16,148 nucleotides of DNA, taken from the NCBI GenBank assembly GCA_027604505.1, contig JADIIX010000282.1, forward strand, positions 1-16,148, in the 5' to 3' direction. The notes below the pieces were generated by a model. The model worked only from the letters and a program-made list of their open reading frames with translations, did not search any database and was not told where the DNA came from. Shown piece after piece: positions 9,564-16,148 of this stretch. The position numbers and the translations under genes were made by a program. Source of the stretch: Gonapodya sp. JEL0774 (Eukaryota > Monoblepharomycota > Monoblepharidomycetes > Monoblepharidales > Gonapodyaceae). How positions within the stretch are numbered: the first letter of the stretch is position 1; every line of letters starts with the position of its first letter.

Positions 9564-10673
9564 AACATATTGTAGTTTTGAAACCCCTCGCCCCCCTCCC
9601 CCGCACTCCCCCCGGAGTAACTTCCACACTGTGGAGCACAATGAGCTCCATTTTATCGGCTGGAGGCCGGAAACAGTGATATTAACTGGGGAGTGGAATA
9701 CATAGAATGCGGACAAACGGGATTCTATTCGACACAGACTCTCTCAAATAATTCAACTAATCTGATAATTCAAAAATCTGAAAATTGACTTACATAACCA
9801 AGTAAAGCCAACAAAATTGGTGTGCACCTCCGTTTATCAGGCAAATTTTACAGCGCTGTGTGCATGTGAAAAAATTCCACACGCTCCAGTCTGCATTGGA
9901 TGTGAGTCTTTTCATTGATTTTTAGTTAAATTGAAAGTACCCTTCGAAACTCTGACGTTACACCGATTGTCCCGGCGAGGACGCCAGTTCGCTGACCCTG
10001 TTGGGTCGCTAGAATCTAGGAGCGAACCTCAAAAGAGAGGAACCCCGACTTGACTGAACACACGGTCGCTTCACGCATTCTGCCTATCCTGTACACGAGC
10101 AGCCGCCCGCATGTACACGGTCAGAGTAGCGATGCTGGATGGTGTGTCGGCTCGGCACGTGTCAGGAGCAACCGGAAGAGAACGCGACCATGGAAGGCCC
10201 GCCCATAGACTCAATCCCTCGATGTCCTCGCCACCTCTGGCGGGTCGCACTCCTCTGCCCGTCACCTCTGCGGGCCAGGAGCATCGCTGTAGACATTTCG
10301 GGAAAGAGCGAAAATTTTGGCGCCTGGAGAGTTTTGTTCAACAAGTGTGGCACAGCAAGCATTTGGTCAAGAGGCACCCGAAAATAGAACGCTCAAAAAT
10401 CACTTGCAAGCGCGTTTCTGGGAATATCGATGCGAGCGAGCTTGGAAAATCATATATATTAGACGAACTAGCGATTAGCGGAGATAGAGGGAACACAAAA
10501 TCTCTCGATGGAGGGGAGCTATGATCAAAGTTCAATACAATCAGAATTCCCAGTTATGCAGCTCTATAGTACTTGTGCTGGATGAAGGAGTGTGGCTGCA
10601 AATGCTTGGCTGAAGGGGCAACGGGCCTTCCATTGTAATGCACCACCGAAATTTTGGAACCAAACCGACCTGA
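9564..10673. other. Spacer between divergent genes; no gene supported
   Basis: This 1.1-kb stretch separates the start of the minus-strand kinase-linked gene from the plus-strand ankyrin/SH3 gene and should hold both promoters. The part next to 9563 is G-rich on the minus strand, and about 9720-9960 is AT-rich. A TATA-like run (ATATATATT) lies at about 10452-10460, roughly 215 bp before the plus-strand ATG. A 137-codon open frame at 10111-10524 shows no family motif and its composition is not convincingly protein-like. Confidence 0.5.
10638..10673 (+). promoter_or_regulatory. Short upstream ORF abutting the main start codon
   Basis: An ATG at 10638 opens an 11-codon reading frame that ends with TGA at 10671-10673. 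The TGA is immediately followed by the main ATG at 10674 (TGAATG). If the transcript starts upstream of 10638, scanning ribosomes meet this small frame first, and initiation on the main gene would depend on leaky scanning or termination-reinitiation. Whether it lies in the mRNA cannot be seen from the sequence. Confidence 0.45.
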
Positions 10674-12159
10674 ATGTCAAACCAAGACATCATTCTAATC
10701 TCCGCAGTGGAATCGGGTGACTTGGCGCGAGTCCGTGGCGCTCTGAAAGCAGGTGCATCCCCCAATGCTCGGAAGGTTGCAAAGTTCAAGTGGAGAGTGT
10801 TTTCAAAGAAAGAGGACCAAGGCGGTGTGGTTTCAGGCGTCGGCAATCCTGATGTAAAAGAGGAAACGCACGCGGTTGAATCGGCGGTTGCATTGTCTAT
10901 CATTGCTGGGCGGGCTGATATTGTCAGTCTGTTAGTGCTTGCAGGAGCAGATATTCACCAGCCGGTTGAGTGGAAAATCAGTTCTTCGTCGGACGAAATC
11001 TGGGTTGCGGACAGCTGGACGGACTATCATTGTCTCACTTTCTCATACCCCAACGCCCTTACTCTGGCTATCGGACGCGGTGGCAGGGTCAAATGGGACT
11101 GCAAAGCTAATCGAACGGACTGGCAACACGCCATGGACAAGGGAGAAGTTCGAATCAACAAAAAGGGTGGCATGGTGCTCGTAGAGGACGCAAAGGTTGA
11201 TGCGGATGCCTGCGAGGTCAGGATGTTGATTCCAGCATTGGATGTCGTGTCCCTCCTCCTCTGCCATGGCGCTTCTGTGTCTGATACAGTACTTCGCAGT
11301 GCAGAGAAACTGGAGGACGCTCGATTTTCTCGTCTTATTGCGCATCATCAGGAACTCTTGGTGAAAGAGACGTTGGCTCAGCACGAAGCGGCCTTGGCGG
11401 GAAGACCGCGAACCCCCGTGATATCGGCCCCTCAACTTTCCATCAGCCCAAACGTGTCACCCTCTCAACCAGAATCGGCCATGAGTCGTCCATCATCAAA
11501 CCCCGAGCTCGAAAGCTGGATCACCACTCTCGAATCTCGCATCATGACACTCGAATCCACCAACACCGCCCTGCGCTTGGAGCTGTCTACCACTCAAGCT
11601 GACTTATTGACTCTACGAAACCATGAATCCGCGCTCGAGGCCCAAGGTGCTGCTACAAAGTTCGAGGTCCTCGCGCTCAAAGCCCTCGTCGCGGACCTAT
11701 CTCGCGAGGTCACGTCATTGCGGCACGATTTAAATCCCAGTGGCGCAGGTACTCGAGAAGCCGGATCGGTTTCCGTTGTCGTGGAGAAGGTCATGGTGGT
11801 TACTGCACCGTACGTACCCAAAGCTGCAGATGAGATCGCGCTTGGCTCTGGGAAGAAGGTTTTTGTGAAGAAAACCTACAAGGATGGTTGGGGAGAGGTG
11901 AGTAGCCATCATCAGTTCATATTCCTCTTTTCGCATTCTAGCCCGATCTCACTTCTTGACCAAATTCGGTTGCTAGGGTTTTGACCTCTCCAGCAGCACA
12001 GCGGGATTCTTTCCTCTCAACCACCTTTCCGAGCCGACAGTGGGGACGACAGGAACGTCTGTGGTATCCACCCCTGTCGCGCCTCGGAGGGGTGTGTCCT
12101 CTGCTCCTAGAAACGACGGTACCGGACCCGTTCCACCTTCTGAAACGGCCACAGTGTAG
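10674..12159 (+). CDS. Ankyrin / coiled-coil / SH3 domain protein
   Basis: Two exons, 10674-11897 and 11977-12159 (TAG), are joined across a 79-nt GTGAGT to AG intron in phase 0, giving 468 aa. Residues 1-34 look like an ankyrin repeat (ISAVESGDLARVRGAL, then GASPNARK). A second follows at about 66-98 (ALSIIAGRADIVSLLVLAGADI) and a weaker one at about 188-210 (LDVVSLLLCHGASV). Residues 245-280 are Pro/Ser-rich. Residues 280-352 are heptad-like (LESRIMTLESTNTALRLEL onward), a probable coiled coil. An SH3 domain covers about 374-425: YVPKAADEIAL, then YKDGWGE, and after the splice GFDLSSSTAGFFPLNHL, which has the expected W-G and G-F-F-P elements. The splice therefore falls inside the SH3 domain and restores it, which is good evidence for the intron. 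The tail is Pro/Ser/Thr-rich. Likely a cytoplasmic scaffold binding proline-rich partners; the partner is unknown. The start is the first ATG and sits at the ankyrin boundary. Confidence 0.88.
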
Positions 12160-12660
12160 TTGCCGAAATTTTAAATTCGAGCGTGAGATGGCGCATATGG
12201 ATGAACTCCGTATCACTCGAAACAGCGAATATTAAATGGTGGAGGTGGTATTCTAGCGCTGACCCATGACCTCAGCGATATGCTGTTAATTTCTGCAAAA
12301 ATATGACACTGTAGAGATTGAATCACAGTTCAGAGTGTCTACGTAGCTGGCGGATTACTGCGTTAAATCCAAACGATCGATGTCGACGACAGTCCAAGAG
12401 CTGTTGCACAAAAAAATCTTCATTCAGTGTAGCGATGGCTCTATTCGGAGATAGGAACCACACGAAGTTCCAGTACAGTAATGAAAGGAAAAGAAATAAC
12501 ACTATTATCGCCGTCTATAACCGTGTGTACACGACCAGTACCGCATCTTCAAAACTGGAAACTAGCCAAGCAAAGGTTGCGCTTCACCACTACCACCTGC
12601 CACGACTTACAAACAAAACGAGATGCAATTCGCCGCTGCGAGTGCGCCTGGACCCCTTGT
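12160..12660. other. Convergent 3' spacer
   Basis: This 501-bp stretch lies between the stop of the ankyrin/SH3 gene (plus) and the stop of the GATA gene (minus), so it must hold both 3' untranslated ends. It is AT-richer than the flanking exons. Plus-strand open frames at 12318-12833 and 12481-12915 run into the GATA coding sequence antisense and carry no recognisable motif. No RNA gene was seen. Confidence 0.55.
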
Positions 12661-15522
12661 TCAATACTCCATTCCCGAACCCCCATCGTCGCCAAACCCG
12701 ACCATCTCCTCCAGCAGTCCCTCCGCCAACAACCCGGCGGGATCGTCCCCGCTTCCCATCATACTGTTCATGTTCATCATGTCCGACATCATTACGCTCA
12801 TATCAGCGCCTGGCCGAAGCGATACCATCTTAGCCTCGCCACGACTTGCGCTTCTTACTCCGATGTCCCCCGCGGCCTCACCTCCGTTGCGTCCATCCCC
12901 ATCTCCCTCCCCTGAGAACGCCGAAAAGTCGAAAAAAGCGTTCCCATTCACAGGTGGGGGTGTCGGCCGATGGGACAAACCCCCATGAGGGCTTGATCCG
13001 GCCATCATCATCACTCCAGAGTCCGCCGGACTTGCGTGCATCAGCGGTTGCGCCTGCGGTTGTTGATGTTGCATTCCTGTCGGTGGCCTTGATGGTGGAC
13101 TTGGCGCACCGCTGGTACCCTCAGATCCAGGAGATGTCATGAATCCCATGGGCGACAACTGTCCCATGGGTCCAAACCCCGAACCAACCATCTGAAGACC
13201 GTGCATGGCCCCAAAATGAACTGGCTGTGGTGCTACCAGGACTGTTCCGTGTTGGGGACCATAATGAGAGTATGGTTGCAGATTTTGTCCAATACTCCCG
13301 GCAAATTGTTGGTGCGGCTGTTGCTGGTGCGCGAGCCCCTGTAACTGTACTGCAACATCGGTCGCCCGTTGTTGGGCAGACATTTGCAGTTTCTGGAGAT
13401 CAATGAGATGCTGAAGCTGGTTGAAAAGCATTGCCGGAGTGATTTCCTCCTTCACGGGGCCCGGAGGTTGAGTTTGTTGAGGAGGTGGTGCGGAAGGAGT
13501 TGAAGGGTGAAAGTTCGTTTGCTGCTGCAGTTGATGAGCCTGTTCTTGTTGTGAGGTCTGACGCACGGACGGGTGTCGAGAAGGAGGCCTTGATGGAGCG
13601 CTTTGCGGGACGACTGGCGTCACCGAGTTTGTTCCAGGCTCCGCCTTCACAGGCAATGCGCTTCCTTCGTTTCCTACAGCTGCCACCGCGACTGCCCGCT
13701 CCTTATCCTTCTCAGCAAGAACCATAATCTGTTGCAGCGTTGTAAACAAGTCTTCGGCGGAGACCGCCACCGGAGAAGCAGGTTGTTGATCTGCTGGTCC
13801 GTATCCCGAAACATGGGGGAATACTGGTATAACATCTCCAGAAAAGCCCGGAGGTCCATACCAACCCGAAAGTCGAGCCATTGTCTCACCAACGACGTCT
13901 GAGAGAACACTGGTTGCAGGCATGGCAAGCCCCGTTGGGGAGTAAACGGGCACCGCACCCGACCCCATCACCATACCACCAGTGGGGCCGAGTTCGGATT
14001 CAGCTCCTGCAGTTGCACCAGTCGAGCTGCTCGTCGACGATGTCACGCGGATGCTTGCCCGTTTCAAAGGCTGCCGCACCGGACCACCTCCTCCTGTAGT
14101 TCCCGGTGCTGCCCTGCCCCCACCGGTCGAGGTACCACCCGCTGCCCTATTTCCACTTACCCTGTGAGCCGCCTCTGAATACACTATTGCGGAGGGGGCT
14201 GACTCAGACCTGAACATGTCGACCCCAAAATCATCATCCGCAGTCACTCCAAAACCATAGCCATCAAGATCTCCCCACACTGCGCTCGGTGCGGCAGACG
14301 GGTATGAGGACACATCTACTGAGTCCCGTCGGGGTCTCTTGCGAATCTGGGCTGAGGTTTGAAGGGGACCATGATTTGCCGCACTGTACCCCGCTGAACC
14401 ATTTGATTCTGTGGAGTATGCCATCTGCCCACTACTGCCAGTACCACTCACGCCAGTCGATACACTCCGCAATGGCGTTGCCCGTGGCAATGGCCTCGGG
14501 GAAGCACGGCGGTTGGGTCCTCCACCTGGGACACTCCCCGCATGTATCAATGTGGAACGGGAGCGAACGAGCGCTGGTCCTGTAGTCTGCGGTCGCGAAG
14601 GAAACTGTCCCATGGCCATGATGCTGCCATAGTCCGGAGGAGACCCAACGAGTACTGCACCTAGTGCTCCCGACCCAATCCCTGCGGGCACCGCCACGGG
14701 GACGCCATGTCCTGCACGGGCTTGCATTAGAGCCTGTGCGGGCGTCGCAGCGGCGACAAACAATGCCGGCGTAGTTGTGGGTGTAGCAGGAGGGGTAGTT
14801 GGGGAGAGAGGCGTCGATGGCGGCCGGGAGAGTGGGTGTGCTGAGCCAGGTGATGTTGCGGTTGAAGAACTTGTTGAGGGCAACGCGGGGTTCACCGCCC
14901 TTCTGCCCGCCAGTATCTTGCTGGCATCATCTTCCCCGCTTTTTCGATTCCTTCGTCGAACAACATCGGCCCTCATGCTCCGAGGCCTCATGGTCCCGTG
15001 AAGTTTATAGAAGAGTCCGCAAGCATTGCAAAGCTTGCCAAGTTCTGTTCTTCGCCACAATGGAGTGTTCGTGGTTGAACAGTTGAGACACATTGGTGGG
15101 CCAGAGTCAGGGGGTGTACCGGATCGAACGGGACCGGATGTGTTGGATGGGGAGCCATTCGAGTTGGTGGGGGTTGGAGGCGTGGAGGATGACGACAAAC
15201 GCAGCCGGGACATGGACTCCCGCATCTGGATGCTCAGTCCAGCGTCTTCGATGGCGGCCGTGGCCGCTTCCGGAGACCATGACGTGACTATTCGCGGCGC
15301 TTCAGATGCAAATTCTGTGATATTCTCACGCTCCCGTTCAACCTTGGCGTTCGTTCGGACTTGTTGGTCGATTGCATCCACGTCCACGACATCACCTCCT
15401 TCGGTCCCATGATTCGGTCTCTCCACAATGACTTCTGAGCCATCAGTATTCGCGGGTGGAGGAGAGACAAGCGACGTAAACTGGGATAACCAATCAGAGT
15501 CAGGACTTGTCGGCTCGAGCAT
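12661..15522 (-). CDS. GATA-type zinc-finger transcription factor
   Basis: One long exon of 954 codons ends at TGA 12661-12663. The first in-frame ATG I use (15522) sits directly behind a strong splice acceptor (pyrimidine-rich, CCTCACAG), so it may be an internal residue rather than the true start. Counting from it, C145, C148, C165 and C168 form one GATA finger with TPLWRR, LCNACGLFYKLHG and the basic tail RPRSMRADVVRRRNRK, as in AreA/Nit2-type regulators that bind GATA sites in promoters. The loop between cysteine pairs is 16 residues; 17 is usual in fungi. The rest is low complexity: Pro/Ser/Thr/Gly-rich, with Gln-rich patches at about 13270-13560. A Met/Asp-rich C-terminus (LLAEGLLEEMVGFGDD) could be an activation region. 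No PAS domain or second finger is visible in this exon, so the pathway (nitrogen, light, iron) cannot be assigned. Confidence 0.9.
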   Translation of the reverse strand: MLEPTSPDSDWLSQFTSLVSPPPANTDGSEVIVERPNHGTEGGDVVDVDAIDQQVRTNAKVERERENITEFASEAPRIVTSWSPEAATAAIEDAGLSIQMRESMSRLRLSSSSTPPTPTNSNGSPSNTSGPVRSGTPPDSGPPMCLNCSTTNTPLWRRTELGKLCNACGLFYKLHGTMRPRSMRADVVRRRNRKSGEDDASKILAGRRAVNPALPSTSSSTATSPGSAHPLSRPPSTPLSPTTPPATPTTTPALFVAAATPAQALMQARAGHGVPVAVPAGIGSGALGAVLVGSPPDYGSIMAMGQFPSRPQTTGPALVRSRSTLIHAGSVPGGGPNRRASPRPLPRATPLRSVSTGVSGTGSSGQMAYSTESNGSAGYSAANHGPLQTSAQIRKRPRRDSVDVSSYPSAAPSAVWGDLDGYGFGVTADDDFGVDMFRSESAPSAIVYSEAAHRVSGNRAAGGTSTGGGRAAPGTTGGGGPVRQPLKRASIRVTSSTSSSTGATAGAESELGPTGGMVMGSGAVPVYSPTGLAMPATSVLSDVVGETMARLSGWYGPPGFSGDVIPVFPHVSGYGPADQQPASPVAVSAEDLFTTLQQIMVLAEKDKERAVAVAAVGNEGSALPVKAEPGTNSVTPVVPQSAPSRPPSRHPSVRQTSQQEQAHQLQQQTNFHPSTPSAPPPQQTQPPGPVKEEITPAMLFNQLQHLIDLQKLQMSAQQRATDVAVQLQGLAHQQQPHQQFAGSIGQNLQPYSHYGPQHGTVLVAPQPVHFGAMHGLQMVGSGFGPMGQLSPMGFMTSPGSEGTSGAPSPPSRPPTGMQHQQPQAQPLMHASPADSGVMMMAGSSPHGGLSHRPTPPPVNGNAFFDFSAFSGEGDGDGRNGGEAAGDIGVRSASRGEAKMVSLRPGADMSVMMSDMMNMNSMMGSGDDPAGLLAEGLLEEMVGFGDDGGSGMEY

Positions 15523-15791
15523 CTGTGAGGTGGAAAGGTGCGGAATTGGTGGGCAATTATGAAGGGAGGGATCTACCCAGGGCGGAAATTGCACAATGCG
15601 ACACCAATTTCGATTGGGAATGTCTCCAGTAATAGGTTCCGTCCAAAAAAACCCTCCACTCCAGCGATGAAAATGCCAAAACACTCGGCATGATTGCCCT
15701 CGATGGCAGAAGGCAGGACGCTCTCCCACTCGACCCTCTTGCGATTCCCGGTCAACTCAAAATATCAAGTTAAGGTGGAAGGGGAAATTAC

Positions 15792-16148
15792 TTGTCCAAG
15801 CGAGCGTTATCGTAACAGATCCGCCAGAGTCTGTGTCCCGATATATGTTCCCCGACTCTGCAATCGCCACTAACTCAAACTCCCAGCATGTCTAAACCTG
15901 CCCAAAACGCCACGTCCAGATAGCCATCAATCATTCGGCTCACTCGCCCTCCGTTCATTCTCACCGAAAAAGCCGCTGCATGGACCAAAACTCACCAAAC
16001 CCTCCATCCCATCCACGCTGGCCATCCCGTCCATCAAACCATCCATACCATCCCCATCAACATCCGAGTTAGTCTGTGCAAACGCTTGACCGTCGTGAGT
16101 ACTGTTGTGGCCATTTGCCTCGTGTGAGATGGGTGAGTGGGATAGGTT
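15792..16148 (-). CDS. Candidate upstream exons, probably of the GATA gene (5' end beyond window)
   Basis: On the minus strand an open frame enters from the window edge (16148). It runs stop-free to a canonical GTGAGT donor at 15995 and encodes 51 residues ending GMASVDGMEGL in phase 0. After a 104-nt gap, a second stop-free piece (15891-15792) follows an acceptor (GTTTAG). It begins CWEFELVAIAESGNIYRDT and ends at a GTAATT donor in phase 1. Downstream, 15730-15577 is also open, and a 54-nt intron (15576-15523) would feed the GATA exon in phase 0. A simpler alternative is a single 473-nt intron, 15995-15523, also phase 0. That would be far longer than other introns here. A separate short gene ending at TGA 15927-15929 is a third option. 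The first piece is the best supported. Confidence 0.42.

Noticed and set aside
10009-10019. Perfect short palindrome CTAGAATCTAG with nearby TCGCT/AGCGA
   Set aside because: It is short enough to occur by chance in 16 kb. It is not repeated elsewhere in the window and matches no site I know.
10111-10524. 137-codon plus-strand open frame in the divergent spacer
   Set aside because: It begins at an ATG but has no recognisable motif, no splice context, and a composition like chance translation. It also sits where two promoters are expected.
12846-15412. Several plus-strand frames of 60-130 codons opposite the GATA gene
   Set aside because: They are antisense shadows of a 954-codon coding exon with biased codons, and none has a recognisable motif.
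15755-15791. 36-nt intron (GTAATT to TTTTGAG) in the GATA 5' region
   Set aside because: It is shorter than any other intron in the window, and an alternative acceptor about 18 nt further on gives a more usual length. I leave this junction undecided.

Overview
This is eukaryotic DNA, most likely from a fungus and possibly a chytrid-type one. The genes are cut by short GT-AG introns (about 40 to 80 nt in every model below). Their products have fungal architectures: an AreA/Nit2-like GATA factor, an F-box protein with a zinc finger, a type-B carboxylesterase, a Ser/Thr kinase and an ankyrin/coiled-coil/SH3 protein. No organism-specific marker is present, so the lineage is an inference. No rRNA, tRNA, transposon or CRISPR was seen.

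Layout from left to right. (1) Positions 1-2827, minus strand: a nine-exon gene, cut at its 3' end by the window edge. It encodes an F-box followed by a four-cysteine finger and a segment resembling the XPA/Rad14 DNA-repair fold. (2) About 2872-3895, plus strand: a decayed, 5'-truncated carboxylesterase starting only about 45 bp from the start codon of gene 1. (3) 3896-4845: no gene seen. (4) 4846-7893, minus strand: exons of a protein kinase with a long disordered, repeat-bearing N-terminal half. (5) 7973-9563, minus strand: six exons of an unrecognised protein that join in phase to the kinase exons. Either this is one protein of about 1330-1350 aa or two adjacent genes. (6) 9564-10673: a spacer between divergent genes, ending in an 11-codon upstream ORF whose stop abuts the next start. 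(7) 10674-12159, plus strand: a two-exon ankyrin/coiled-coil/SH3 protein of 468 aa. (8) 12160-12660: a convergent 3' spacer. (9) 12661-15522, minus strand: the GATA zinc-finger factor. Candidate upstream exons run to the right edge.

The genes do not form an operon or an obvious pathway. Common themes are regulation and protein interaction (ubiquitin-ligase adaptor, kinase, SH3 scaffold, transcription factor). All exon models were assembled by eye from splice signals, reading phase and family resemblance. Phase agreement is a strong internal check, but no transcript evidence was available.
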